From the NCBI GenBank assembly GCA_016110215.1, contig JADWQD010000007.1:1054001-1118000 (forward strand): 64,000 nucleotides of DNA, in the 5' to 3' direction. Positions within the stretch are counted from its first letter, which is position 1, and every line of letters starts with the position of its first letter. A model generated the notes under the pieces. That model had not been told where the DNA came from. It ran no database searches and worked only from the letters and a program-made list of their open reading frames with translations. Source of the DNA: Capronia americana. Taxonomy: Eukaryota; Ascomycota; Eurotiomycetes; Chaetothyriales; Herpotrichiellaceae. The position numbers were made by a program, and so were the translations under genes. Shown here piece after piece: positions 1 through 11,868 of this stretch.

Positions 1-1050
1 TCACCGCAGGATGATTGCACAGTCGACTTCGGTGGGCATGTTCATGCTGATCAATCCGACGTCATGCACTCTCTCCTCCGAAAGACCGGACGACACCTGA
101 AATACCAGTTCCAAGAAGGTCCGGCCAAGATGCTCTGCAAGATGTTCTTCGCCGAGCAGTTCGATGCCGTGCGCCGGAAATGTGGAGTCGCTGACAGATT
201 TGTCGAGTCCCTCTCCCGCTGCCTCAAGTGGGATTCGAAGGGCGGCAAGACGAAGTCGCTCTTCCTGAAGACTCTGGACGATCGGTTCATCCTCAAGTCT
301 TTGTCGCCGATTGAGACCCAGTCGTTCCTCAAATTCGCCCCCAACTACTTTCAGATAATGTCGGAGGCCTTCTTCCACGAACTACCCTCTGTGATTGCCA
401 AGATGTTTGGATTTTACCAGATCATCGTGACCAACAAAAACACAGGTCTCGAATACAATTGGTTCCTGCTCGTCATGGAGAATCTCTTTTACGATCGTGT
501 CCCGACGCGCATCTTTGACCTCAAGGGAAGCATGCGCAACCGCAAGATGAACGCGACGGGCGAACGCGGCGAAGTTCTCCTAGATGAGAACATGGTCGAA
601 TTCATCTACGAAAGTCCCCTCTTCTCGCGGGAGCACTCGAAAAAATTATTGCGATCGTCCGTGCATAACGACACGCTTTTCCTAGCGAGGCAGAATGTGA
701 TGGATTACAGCCTCATGGTCGCCATTGATGCCGCCCGCAAGGAACTCGTGGTCGGGATCATCGACTGTATACGCACCTATACGTGGGATAAGAAACTGGA
801 GAGCTGGATCAAAGATCGTGGGTTGGTGCCGGTTCGGGGAGGGGGTGCAAAAGGTCGCCCCACAGTGACAAGTCCGAGAGAGTACAAGAAACGCTTTCGC
901 GAGGCGATGGGGCGATACGTCCTCGAGGCGCCGGATTGTTGGCATTTGTTTCGGAAGGAGGGGAGGGAGAGGGAACGGGGTGCGAGGGTGCTCACCGAAA
1001 GGATTGCTGAAGGGGGACAGGACGGCGATGAAGTCCAGATTCTGTCGTGA
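1..1050 (+). CDS. FAB1: FAB1/PIKfyve-type phosphatidylinositol-3-phosphate 5-kinase, C-terminal part
   Basis: The frame is open from base 1 to the TGA at 1048, so this is the 3' end (349 codons) of a much longer gene. The protein is the phosphoinositide-phosphate kinase domain. It shows the lysine-containing strand FILKSL, the block KMFGFYQI, the hallmark IFDLKGSMRNR, the MDYSLMV stretch and IIDCIRTYTWDKKLE near the end. The DLKGSMRNR and YTWDKK forms fit FAB1 better than MSS4. FAB1 makes PtdIns(3,5)P2 on vacuole and endosome membranes. The FYVE and chaperonin-like regions would lie to the left of the window. A polar tail of about 30 residues follows the kinase fold. The gene converges on the dehydrogenase that follows. 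Confidence 0.9.
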   Translation, partial: SPQDDCTVDFGGHVHADQSDVMHSLLRKTGRHLKYQFQEGPAKMLCKMFFAEQFDAVRRKCGVADRFVESLSRCLKWDSKGGKTKSLFLKTLDDRFILKSLSPIETQSFLKFAPNYFQIMSEAFFHELPSVIAKMFGFYQIIVTNKNTGLEYNWFLLVMENLFYDRVPTRIFDLKGSMRNRKMNATGERGEVLLDENMVEFIYESPLFSREHSKKLLRSSVHNDTLFLARQNVMDYSLMVAIDAARKELVVGIIDCIRTYTWDKKLESWIKDRGLVPVRGGGAKGRPTVTSPREYKKRFREAMGRYVLEAPDCWHLFRKEGRERERGARVLTERIAEGGQDGDEVQILS

Positions 1051-1518
1051 ACGGGGTGGACTTCGCATGATGCAGTGGCGAAGCGCATCAAAACATGTTG
1101 ACCAACATTACAAGCGACAAGCATTATTGAAGGAAGGGACATTAGCGATTAGCGCCGTTGGATTTTGAGCTTGGAGCATGGCGTTTGCAAGATACCTGGA
1201 TACAAGGCAGCGTCAGACTGCGTATGAGAAGGATGGAGACATTCATCAACCAGTTTTCCGCACCGTTTTCATGCAGCCGTCGCTTGGTTTGTTCTCATCT
1301 TTCACGACCCTACGACTGACGGGTTGATAGGCGGTGGCTGATGAGTGCGGTGCTCATTATCTGAGACTGCATAAGATCATCATCATCTTCTTCATGTAGC
1401 CATACAATGCCAATCAAATATCGTCAAGGAAACAGCTTTCCATCGGACTCTGAGGTCAGGCGTCAATTGTCCGCACGGCGACAGTGTAGGACCATTCATT
1501 CTAACCGGTTATACATGT
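1051..1518. other. Convergent 3' intergenic region
   Basis: Holds the 3' flanks of the FAB1 and dehydrogenase genes. I see only short chance ORFs and no RNA gene or repeat. Confidence 0.5.
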
Positions 1519-3072
1519 TCACAGCTGTCCAATGACGACTGGAGCGTGAAGGCTCAGACTTTGAAAAATAGCCTCAATGACTAGAACGGTTTTGAGTCCG
1601 TCTTCAACAGAACAATTCGGTTCCGCTTGGCCTCGGGCCGCTGAGATGAAGTGCTTCAACTGGCGGCATAAGGGTGGGATATCGTCCACTTGTGCTTTGG
1701 ATTTCTCGTCTTTTCCAAGTGGGAAGGACCAATTTTGTTCCTCTGGGGGGTTTCCATCGTAGTGGAAGCGTGTTCTGCCAGGTATTAGGTCTAGGCCAAA
1801 GCGAGCGGCGCAGTACTACGAGAGGATATAACGAAAGGTGAAGACCTACAAGGAAGGAATGCCCATCGATCCTCTGGTCCCGAGAACAGTTAGGCACGTC
1901 TCTCCTGTCCTGGGTATATAGGGGTTTTCGCCCGTTGCAGCCTCCCAGGAATGTGGAGAAGCCGCAGCACTACCAAAGGACAGGGGTCAGCTTCGGCGTA
2001 AAACCAACCATGGGCGTCGAGTGAGACTCATACTCTGAGAACAAGAACGACCCTACCACACCGCTTGCAAACTTAAAGGTCGCAAGCACGGTCTCATCAA
2101 CCGGATAGGGTCTCTCCTTTACGCCCTCGGTTGCGTACACTTCAGATATGTCGCCGAGCAGGTATTGAAGGATATCAATTTCGTGACTGGCATTAGTCAA
2201 GACCTGCTTTTCCGGTCAATACTGCAGGAGCTGGACCATGGAACATTTGGGCATTCTCACCACTCCCCCAGAGCCAAGCTCCTGACGCCACGGGATAGCG
2301 AAGTAATCCATCGGCTTGCGCATGGCCCACACTTAACGAGGCTGTCAGAGGCAACGATGTAAGGGGGAGAGCTCTTCCTTCCCTTCGCAGGAGCATGTAG
2401 ACCTACCTCCATTGACGGCCAAAACGCGGCCCAGTCGTCCCTCGTCGATTGCTTTTTTCACAGCCAGGACATAAGAATTATGCCTTCGATGATGACCGAC
2501 CATAACGATCCCCTTCCCGCCCGCTGCCGTCGACTGTCGACATGCGTCTAGAATCGTACGACCCTCGGCCGCGGTAACGGCTAACGGCTTCTCGACCAGC
2601 ACCGATAGGTTGTTTTTAACAAGTTCTTGCGCAAGGATCGCGTGAGTTGAAGTTGGCGTGGCGACGATGACAGCATCTGCCGAGAAGGCTCCTATTTCCA
2701 ATGAGACTAGGAAATCATCCACACTCTTGAAATGCCGGCAGTTGTGTTGGAGTGCCAGATCAGGGGCAATCTCAGCTGGATCGCTAGACGCGACACATTG
2801 GGTCAACTATGCCAAACCGACTGACCGCTGGCGGTTCTAGCTCACATGATTCCTACTAGCTCTAGATGTACACCAAGAGTCAACTTACTGCGAGCATGTG
2901 AGCTTCGAACCCGTTGTACATACCTGCTTCAGGCTCGTCAGCGACATGCTGGAGGTGCCGCCTTCCTATCAAGCCAGTCGCTCCTGCCACGACCTGTGTG
3001 TCGTAAGACGGGGAGTCTGCAAAAGCGGGCCAGCTGTGCTGCCATACCCTGGTGCGCACTTACGATTTTCAT
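1519..3072 (-). CDS. Gfo/Idh/MocA-family NAD(P)-dependent dehydrogenase, seven exons
   Basis: Reconstructed exons on the minus strand: 3072-3064, 2993-2889, 2806-2407, 2331-2261, 2203-2034, 1969-1850 and 1774-1519. All phases agree and give 376 aa, the usual length for the family. The first exon carries only three codons (MKI) and is completed by a Rossmann motif, VVAGATGLIGRRH, near residues 4-16. The family EKP motif is at about 110-112 (VEKPLAV). Further on are GSGGV, HEIDILQYLLGDI and the C-terminal stretch QLKHFISAARG. Introns have GTAAGT/GTATGA-type donors, and the last one has a CTAAT branch site before CAG. The substrate is probably a sugar or cyclitol such as inositol, which sequence alone cannot settle. 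The exon 2/3 join is the least certain. The gene is divergent from BNA4. Confidence 0.85.
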
Positions 3073-3804
3073 GATTTTCAGTGATATCCTCAAGGCCGCA
3101 CAGATGGCCGTATACTGTAGCTGGGATTCGACTCGATCACATGGACTCCAAGAGATATGGACCGCACTCGGATGGGCGACTTATAGCAGATCCGACTCAG
3201 GGGCAGTCGTGGTGGTTCGGCAAAAGACTTGTCCGCCACCCAGCAAACTCGGTTGCGAATGCAGAGAGAAGCGAGTGGAGGCCTGAAGCATGATTGAGAT
3301 CTCATCTCCTGCACTGGCGGAAAACGTCGTCCTGGGGAAGGGGAGAAAACAACTCCGAAACCGGACGAGCCGGACAAATAGTAACCCGAAATACGCCCTC
3401 CGCCCCGCCATGTCCAAGCAACGAATGATCATCAGGATAGCTGATAAATGAGAATGGATCTATCTTCGCAGGCGTAGCCTCTTCATTTTGGAGAACTCAA
3501 CGCAGGATGATCCGGACAGGGCATTCCCCCCTTTTGTGCAGCCTTGCACACAATTCAGCATCGGTGACACAACGGCGCAGCGGAACCGGCAGAACAGTTG
3601 ATCCGTCCGATGCCGAAGTCAGTCCGGAGTTGTGAATGAGAATCATCTGAATTATTAACGCCTCACATCCAGATCCTTGACTCATCACTTGAGTCGCCTT
3701 CACTGTGAGATCGGTCTGTTCCTTTTCGTACATAAATGCCTTTGTCCGCGTGTCTGCGCGCTTGATTTTCTTTCATCTCTACCTGTCTGTCTCCTCACGG
3801 TGGG
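3073..3804. promoter_or_regulatory. Shared divergent upstream region (dehydrogenase / BNA4)
   Basis: About 730 bases lie between the start codons of the minus-strand dehydrogenase and the plus-strand BNA4. The stretch must hold both promoters. A pyrimidine-rich tract (tttctttcatctctacctg) lies just before the BNA4 start. No operator could be assigned. Confidence 0.45.
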
Positions 3805-5503
3805 ATGGAGGGGCAGAAGGTGGTGGTTGTTGGCGCCGGGCCTGTCGGCTCGCTGGCTGCGCTTTATGCTGCTGCGCGTGGTGCCACGGTAAATATATAT
3901 GAACTGCGGAATGGTAAGTCGAGAAGTCTCCTCGTTTGTGTCTCAGGTTGTTGTCAGATCTCCCTCAGGCTGGGTTGGCTCTCCCATACCCCATCGAGGT
4001 CATCTCGGATCGTCACCTGAGGTCACTCAGCAAGGTGCTCCTCATGTGGCCCACATCTCTTGCCATGCCAACGATGTGTCCACTGATGCCTCTCCCTCCT
4101 CTTGTCCAAACCCTTCTCCTAGTATACTTGGTCGAAACTGAAGGCTAACTCTCTTCGCCGCAGACCTTCGAAATGAGGAAACGACACCGCTCAACTTTAC
4201 AAAGTCGATCAACCTTGCTCTTTCGGAACGTGGCATCAACGCACTGAGGTCGGCCGGCAACACCGATCTGCTCGACAAGATCCTCGACCGGACAATCCCA
4301 ATGCATGGCCGAATGATCCACTTCCGGACCGCCACTGGCGCCCTGTCCCAACAGTCTCAGGCATACGACGTTCATGGCCGTTTTCAGCGCTCCGTCGACC
4401 GCGGAGAGCTCAACAAAGTCTTGCTCGACCACCTGGGTTCCCTGCCTAACGTCGAGTTCTTCTTCCAGCACAAAATGACAGGCGCCGACTTCCGGAAGAA
4501 GAAGGCATGGTTTGAGGTCATGGATAAGAACAGCACCAGTTCCTCCGGTCGTGCGAAGGAGATTGAAGTTTCGTTCGACTTCTGCATTGGCGCGGACGGT
4601 GCACACTCGGCTACCAGGCACCATATGATGAAGTATGCCCGCATGGACTATCAGCAAGAGTACATCGACTGCTTGTGGTGCGAGTTCAACATGCCACCCT
4701 CCAAGACAGGTGATTTCGCTATCTCTCCAAACCATCTTCACATATGGCCAGCCGGCAGCTTTATGTTCATCGCCCTGCCCAACCTCGACAAGTCCTTCGT
4801 GTGCACGCTCTTCGGGCCCGTTGAGCTGTTCACCAAGCTTGAGAACGGGTCTGACGCAGATCTGGTGTCGATGTTCGACAGGTACTTCCCCGGCCTGACA
4901 ACGTATATCCCCCCTGCGGACTTGGTGGCACAATTCAAGCGCAATCCACATCTCCCGCTGATCAACATCAAATGCTCGCCTCACCATTTCGGGGACAGTG
5001 TCGTGATTGTGGGGGACGCTGCCAACGCGATGGTGCCGTTTTATGGTCAGGGGATGAATGCGGGACTGGAGTCGGTGCGCGTGTTGTTCTCGAAGCTGGA
5101 CAGCACTCCCAACAGAGCGGAGGCTCTCGTCAGCTACACTGCGGAACGTGCAGAAGACGCTCATGTCATTGCAGATCTGGCACTGGCGAATTACACCGAG
5201 ATGCGATCGTCAGTCACCTCGCCTCTGTATAAGTGGCGCAAGTGGATCGAAGAGCGGCTCGACAAGTACGTTCCTAGCTGGGGTTGGGCAACCCAGTACT
5301 CCAGAGTCAGCTTCAGCAACATGCGATACAGCGATGTGATTAAGAAGTCGAAGAGTCAGAAACGCATACTCACCGTTCTGTTTCTGGCCGCCGCCGCAGC
5401 AGGTGTGACCATGCCGGTCGTTGGTGTGTGGTGGTGGTGGTTGTTCGGGTCGAGGTTCCGACAGCATCAGAAGGCATTCAACCTCACCCGTGCTGGACGA
5501 TGA
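3805..5503 (+). CDS. BNA4: Kynurenine 3-monooxygenase
   Basis: Exons 3805-3913 and 4164-5503 give 482 aa. The 250-nt intron (GTAAGT donor, CTAAC near the CAG acceptor) is long for this window. The enzyme hydroxylates L-kynurenine to 3-hydroxykynurenine using FAD and NADPH in the kynurenine route to NAD+, and sits on the mitochondrial outer membrane. Visible features: dinucleotide-binding GAGPVGS at residues 10-16, SINLALSERG soon after the join, the DG motif GADGAHSATR around 181, and the FAD-ribityl GDAANAMVPFYGQGMNAG around 321. A hydrophobic C-terminal segment with a WWWW run matches the membrane anchor of the family. The ATG is supported by the GxGxxG motif beginning nine residues later. 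Confidence 0.95.
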
Positions 5504-5766
5504 ACACCGCTTCGCTTCACTTCACTGTTCCACGGCGCCAAGATTCATCCTGGGGAGATATGACTGCTATACCAGATAGCGAATTCTCGCAGAATGTACC
5601 CTGTCTTGAGCGTAGAACAAACAGCGTCGCAATCCTGCCTGTGCTGGTCGTCGCTTCGAACTCGCCCTCGCCTGCGGACGAGAATCGTGTCTAGCGCTTG
5701 TGCTATTCTTCACTCGGTTGACTCTACCCTGTGCCCTCCCTGTCCGGCTCTCAGCGTCAGCTCAAG

Positions 5767-6791
5767 ATGGCCCGAGTTCGAAGCACCGCAGCAGCAGCTG
5801 CTCGTTCTCGTACTCCCCGTCCGCGTCGAAGGAGACACGTACCTCCGAACTGGCGCTTCCTCTACTACCTCCGGCGGCACGCACGCTTCACGGTGCCCGA
5901 TCAGGTAGGTTCTAACTTCCATCATCATTCTCATTTATTCATTCATTCATATCTCGGTGGTTGGGAGTTGTCGAGTTCAAAATGCTTGGTTCTGAAGTGA
6001 GCTGCGCTGAGCTGCGCTAACCTGAGCCGATCTACTGAATTTAGATCCTCAAGACCATCAGCCGACCCCGTCGCTCCCGAGTCAACAACACCCCGAGCAG
6101 GGTCCCCTTCCTAGCCCTACCAGACGACATCCTCCACAGAGTGACCGACTTCCTGGACGTCGCCTCCCTCATCAGTCTCGGCCTAGCGTGCAAGGCGCTG
6201 GCCTTCCTGACCACGCGCTCCGTGCCCATCGCCCGGGCCACGACGCTGAACGACTTCCCAACGTTCACGGCCGAGAAGGTGCTCGTCGCACACAACGGGG
6301 CCCCAGCCCCTGCGGCCGTCATCCCGACCATCTAATACACGCCCACCTTCTCGGACCGGCGCGTGCTGATGCTCCAACTCCGCCCGTTCATGCCGCGCAC
6401 GCACCGCCTGTGCTGGGTGTGCCTCGTGTACACGCCCATTCGGATCCGGGGCGGTGCTGACGGCGACGACGACGACAAAAACAACAACAACAACAATGAC
6501 AATGACCACTGCTGGCACGCTACCAGCAGAGTCAATACCACGGGCGGTAACGCCCTCAACATCGGTCGTCTGCTAGAGAGGCCGGTGGTCAGGGTGCACG
6601 CGCACAGGCGGTGCATGGCCATGTTCAACATCGTGAACGGGCGGCAGCTGGGCGACTGGTGTCTAGGCACGGCGGGTGCTTGTGGTGGAAGGGACACGTT
6701 CCACCACGCGTTGTGGATGAACCACGATGAGGAGGTCGACGGCCCGGCGACATTGCAGTTAGGAGGGTTGGATATGTGGGTGCATGAATGA
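5767..6791 (+). pseudogene. F-box protein gene interrupted by an in-frame TAA
   Basis: Exon 1 is 5767-5904 (46 codons, basic, ending GTGCCCGATCAG) and exon 2 starts at 6045 after TTTAG. Exon 2 encodes an F-box, FLALPDDILHRVTDFLDV followed by LISLGLACKALAFL. A TAA at 6333-6335 ends the frame at 142 aa. The same frame then stays open to a TGA at 6789-6791 and encodes a plausible continuation, with a Cys-containing region (HRLCWVCLVYTP), an Asp/Asn-rich low-complexity stretch and a further conserved-looking tail. Read through, it would be about 294 aa. No canonical intron removes the stop. It may be a nonsense allele, a sequencing error, or a genuinely short F-box protein. F-box proteins recruit substrates to SCF ubiquitin ligases. 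Confidence 0.55.
5934..5953. repeat. ATTC tetranucleotide microsatellite
   Basis: About four tandem ATTC units inside the first intron of the F-box gene. Confidence 0.7.
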
Positions 6792-7161
6792 GCGTTGCTG
6801 AGGACGGGTACGAGCCAATGGCATACTGAAAGTGAGAAAATGCGTTGGAGTGGGATTGTGTGTCATCACAGCATAGCGGGCGGCGTCAACTGCAATAATG
6901 AGAACAATAAAAGGGAACAAGCGTTGTCCAAGAACCGCAAAGACGATACGACAGTTGTTGTGTTGTTGTCTCCAAGGCTACACTCTCCTCCAAACAGTTG
7001 CCCATTTGTTGCTTGTGCTGATGTTTAACGACAGAAATTTTGCCATCCCACCCGCATGGAAAATGGTCCACTGTAAACAACATGTCCGTCGATGCTCATC
7101 CTTCAACCTCCACCGCCATCACCTTATTCTAAATTCATACACTCATCATTCATGCTTTTTG
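6792..7161. other. Convergent intergenic region
   Basis: 3' flanks of the F-box gene and PSD2. Only short ORFs; nothing else seen. Confidence 0.5.
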
Positions 7162-10100
7162 TCATTGTATATTCGCCGGGTTCAACGGATTCAACGAACT
7201 CATTGCGCCGGCCACACCTCCCACCCCCGTATCTTCTGGTAGCATGTTCATATTGTCCATTTCAGGTGCAAGGCTACCTTCGATCCGGCGACGGGCTTCC
7301 TGCCTGTCTTCCATGGTGATGTTCGCTTCGTCTTTTTTCATATCTGGCTTGTATGGTTCCACGTTCGGTGAGTGACCAATGGACATGCCCACGCGGATCT
7401 ATTGCCTTGTTAGTAGGACACCTCAACGCAAGATCTCCGACAGAAAAAACTTACCAATGTTTCCAAAGCCCCGGTACTGTTCGCAACAAGGTCTTCGTCG
7501 TACACCATCTTTCCGGGCTCGAAGAACACCAGAATTGTACTGCCTCCGAACTTGAAGTACCCAAGCTCCTCGGCTCGCTTAACCCGCTCGCCGGGTTTTC
7601 GTGTGATGACTGTCGACCCGACCATCATTGCGCCAATACATACGTACATGACTCGACCATGCGCGACAGAATCGATAGGCACCAGAACGCGGACGTTGTC
7701 ACCGTAGACATCCAGGGCTGATCTGATAGCCATTGGGTTGACGGTGTAGTACTCTCCTTCGATAGCTTTCGGCGTCCCCAAGACACCATCGACGGGAATG
7801 TGAAACCGGTGATAATCTTGGGGGGCAAGTCTGAAAATACCCATACTGCCACCTTTGAATCTTTTGGCTTCAAGCGGATATGCCTCACCAAACAGTTTCT
7901 CGAGGCTGTAGTCTCTGCCTTTAACCCAGATGCGCCTGGCATCATCAATCGTGTTGAAGACAACAGAGCGACAATCTGCTGGAGAGGTGATGATCTCCGG
8001 TCGGTCGGGTGCACTGCATGGCCGGGCGTTAGGCTTCAAAGCCCGATAGAAGAACTCGTTGAAGTTCTTGAACTCGGAAGTGGGCAGCAGAACTTCCGAC
8101 ATGTCGAGTTGATGGAACGCAATAAAGCCTGGGATCTGAGCAGCCGAAGCAGGATCGTCGAACTTTCTGCCTTGCTTGACGGATAATGACTTGAGCATCT
8201 TCTTGATTCGCTTCTTTTCCATTTCACCGGCGCCCAACCCTTTGTAGAGCAAGCGAATGCCAATGCGGACATAAACCGACATCCGTTCCTCGTTTATCTG
8301 TCCGGTAATGCGATCCTGGACAAGGATGTTCGCGCTGTTAGCGCCGAGTTTGTAGCCTCCGTAGCTGATCTTGGTGATGACCTTGGAGTACCACTTGCGC
8401 TGAGCTTGACTCTGCGTCACGAAGCCACCCATGACCAAGTTGTTGACTTGCCTCCAGTCAGAGCTGGCACAGGTAGCAATGTGGGTTATGATGTCGGCCT
8501 CGGTGCGCTTGTTCAGCTTCGGCTGGTGGCAAATCGGACACTCGCGAATTTCGATGACATGCTCTTCGTCTCCCTCTTCAGACAGATCATTTCCCAGTAA
8601 TCTGCCTTCCTCGCCAGGAGTCCCAGTCGACTCTTGCGGGATGGTCGGGACTTCCGCATTGGTCGGAGGGGTCTCCGGAATCGTGTCGTGAGAGACTTCG
8701 GCGCTTTTGATTTTCTCTAGTTGAATCTTCTTTTGACTGCTTCTCTGTAACTGTTCCTCCAGACAAATGACCGCTTGGTCAAAAGTCAAGTCAACCTCGC
8801 CAAGGTCCTCATTCTCTGCAGCAAATCTCCTAAAGAAGCCGTCGATGGTGGATTCTTTCAAGGTGGAGCCTAGCGTGTCTAGCATGGTGGTGAACTCGAT
8901 CTTGCTGATTCTCTTGCTCTCGTCTACGTCATACTGCTTTAGCATGGCGCGCCAGAACTGCTGTCGGAGGGCGCTATAAGACAAATACTTCCCTCGAATA
9001 TGCAGTTCTGGACTGTGTTTCGCTTCCCACCGTTCTTTGTTTTTGAGTTCTAGAGGTATGACGTACGAGGTCATTGTCGGGTCATCTACCAGTGGCGCTG
9101 GAGGAGTTTCAGGCACGGGGCCCTTCAGAGTAGCGGAATTGTTCTCTGCCGGCATACTCGTCGGGGGCGGCGGTCGAAGTACATCATTAGTACTCGGGTT
9201 TGACAGCGATGCATTCGAATCCTCCTTCCTCAATCCGGGACGACTCAGCTTCGAGAGGCTGCTAGCGGACGAGGTGCGGGACAGCGGAATTCGGAAGCGA
9301 CCCTTCTGCTGTACTGCCGGCGAATACTCCGGAGGGTCAGGCAGGTCGTAAAGACCTGTCTCCGGGTCCTCCTGTGGAGAGTTAAGGATCATTTTCTGAA
9401 TGGGAAACGAAGTCGAGGCCACAAAGTCGTTCCCCGATAAGCTGTCCCGGTCAATGACACTGAACGTCAAGGAGTAGCCAGTTTCATTCCGCAGGATCTG
9501 GAAAACCATCTTCTCGTTGTAGACAGGGTTCAGGTTGTGTCGTACCACTTTCGTTCTGAGGACTTTTCGACCCAATGCGACAACCACAAAAGGGTCCATA
9601 TCGAACGATGTTCTCGTCATGTTTCGTTCGGGCGGCAAATCGGTGATTTTAATCACTTCCATGAAGACGACACCGTTGACATCGTTGTCTTCTCCCAGAA
9701 AATTGTAGGCTCTAGCGGCGATGGATCGGCGTCGTAGGCGGGCCAGCCTCTTCTTCTTGGCTTTCTTGTCGACAAGCGCAGGTTTCTGGAGAGACTCATT
9801 TTCAGTGACCGACTCCTGTTCATCATCGAGATCATCGGCATCTAGATCGTCGTCCATGCCGGTATCATCTATATTGGAAGAGGCACGGGACAGTTCGTCG
9901 TCCTCTTCTTCAGCCCCGAGGTACGCCTGGAACTTCTTTCGAATCTCTTCGGGACTGGCGGATGGGTTGGCCGAGTCGACCAGAGAGAATTGCATGTACA
10001 CTTCTCCTGATACGTTGCTCCCTTTCTTGCTTGTAGGACGGCGGGAGTGCAGCTTGTACCATTGCGGTTGAGTCTGTATCTGGCCATTGGGAAAGATATC

Positions 10101-10623
10101 TTCGATGGGAATGTCAAACTCGCCCATGTAGTCTTTTTTGAACCGATCTTTATCCCAGCAGTTGCATTCGAGGAGAGGAACGCCCGTCAAGGGCATGTCG
10201 AAGCATATTTTCCATTCTGGGTTGAGGGTCTTTGAGATCGAGGGCGTCGATTGTCTCGCATTGCCGAGGGTGACGACCAGGTACTGGAACTGTTAGCCAG
10301 AGCTCGAAGGGACAGTCGACAAGGAACGTACTGGGTCGGATGTCCCAGACCGATCTTTCGCGGCCAGGTTTCGGGCCTGCGGGCATGATTAGTGACGCCC
10401 ACGACGTCTTGTACCGGCGCAAGAGTACCTTTATAACGTAGACTTTAAGAATCAATGGTTTCTGGTCGACCAAAGCGGCGGTGCTGTTGTTGTTGCTGGC
10501 GAGTCTCGGTGGACTAGGGCGACCCCCACCATCGCCATTGGCACCAGCACCATTGCCAGCGTGGTCTTTGTCCTTGTTCTTCCCCAGCGAGCTCAGGCCT
10601 CTGGGCAGTGATATGTGCACCAT
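7162..10623 (-). CDS. PSD2: Phosphatidylserine decarboxylase, C2-C2-EF-hand type (PSD2-like)
   Basis: Exons 10623-10429, 10376-10332, 10283-7455 and 7398-7162 give 1101 aa. The last intron has an exact TACTAAC branch site. The enzyme decarboxylates phosphatidylserine to phosphatidylethanolamine in the Golgi/endosomal system. A first C2 domain is split over exons 1-3 (AKDRSGTSDP, then NPEWKICFD). A second C2 starts near residue 280 (FDMDPFVVV, NPVYNEKM). An EF-hand-like loop, DVDESKRISKIEF, lies near 525. The catalytic domain runs to the end. The self-cleavage motif that yields the pyruvoyl group is VGST near 968-971, within GAMMVGSTVI. The exon 4 tail GMSIGHSPNV restores the conserved C-terminus, which confirms the last splice. 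Length and domain order match fungal PSD2, not mitochondrial PSD1. Confidence 0.95.
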
Positions 10624-11868
10624 CTCGGTATCTTAGGATGGGTCTCCTCCAAGCTGAGTGGCGCTCGTAACAGTGTGAGTCACGGACGAGAAGATGAGGA
10701 GGAGGCTGAATAGTTTAGATGGAGCTGAAGTGGACGGATCCGGGAATTTGGGATTTGGGGGCGGTTGCAAGGAAGACGCTTAACGAATGGCGAGTCTCGA
10801 TGTCGTGGTGCATGCACACAGGACAGGATTCACAGGGAGCTGACACCTGAAACAGTCTGACGAACAGGTGCTTCGGTACGAGAAATGGCTACGTTGGAAC
10901 TGCGTCGCTCTGAGGGTCGGTGGAGATGAATACAGGAGTAGACGACGTATGATGCCATTGCAGGAACGTTGCCCACGTTGCCCCTCGTGTCTTGTGCCTG
11001 TCACCGCAGCTTCAGGTACGACTACGTATGCAGCTGTCTTTGTTCGATTGTGACTGGCCGCTGGCCAGCTTGTGGTCTTCACCGCGCGAGTAAATCTCAG
11101 ATCAGGCACATCTTTGATCCAGCACATCTTGGACTCGTACACGGTGCATACTCGTACGCCTGACTTATGAACAGACACTCGCACACAGACAGAAGTTGCC
11201 GAGGCGCCGCGCATCACCATCATCATCATCATCATCAGCCTTGCCCACTTCAGCAAGCGGCCACTCATTGCATCGACGAGCCGTTTTTAGTCCAGCGAGC
11301 CGAAGCTGTAGGACCCGCAGGTGGGCAAGAGCGAACTGGCCCATCTGGACGAGGTTTGGTTCAGTCACCACTATTCAGCGAATTGAGCCAGTTTATTAAA
11401 TCCATTTTCGGAGACTCGGAAGGATAGCTGCATCGCCATGGAACTAGACTCGAGGCCACTCACCCACTGATAAGAAGTGCTAGCCAACAAAGGCAGTACG
11501 GTGTGTACGGTCTCGTCTTCTCCAGCGAAGATTGTAGCCACTCGTCCCAGAATCCACCTCCAAGTCTCAGGAGGTGCCTTTCGAAATAGCTACCTTTAAC
11601 TGGCGGAACTGGGATATGATATGTGGGAGAAGCAGATTCTCAAGCAGCGTCCTAGCTATTGAATCCTACATTGGTACGTGCCAGGGCTTTATGTTGGGGG
11701 CGAGGCGCGAGACGTCGGTAGGCCTTTGAACTCTACGTGAGAAATAACCATTACTGCGGCCGATATGCACCTGTGCGTCCACTTTGGACTGCAGTAGGTC
11801 GTACTTTGCAACGACCGGGCCAGTGCGAGAAGCTGCATGAGACAGGACACTCAGCAACCGGGCAGATA
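10624..11868. other. Gene-poor interval
   Basis: Contains the PSD2 promoter and the 3' flank of the DNA glycosylase gene. Several ORFs of 60-160 codons overlap on both strands, but none shows a recognisable domain or splice-consistent extension, so no gene is called. Confidence 0.45.
11210..11239. repeat. CAT trinucleotide microsatellite
   Basis: A run of CAT/CAC units, the core being about six CAT repeats, in non-coding DNA. Confidence 0.75.

Noticed and set aside
2345..2806. Stand-alone oxidoreductase fragment suggesting a pseudogene
   Set aside because: Canonical introns join it in frame to flanking exons, giving a full-length protein, so it is a normal split gene.
4145..5164. 339-codon minus-strand ORF opposite BNA4
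   Set aside because: It is the antisense of a clearly conserved monooxygenase and has no recognisable domain.
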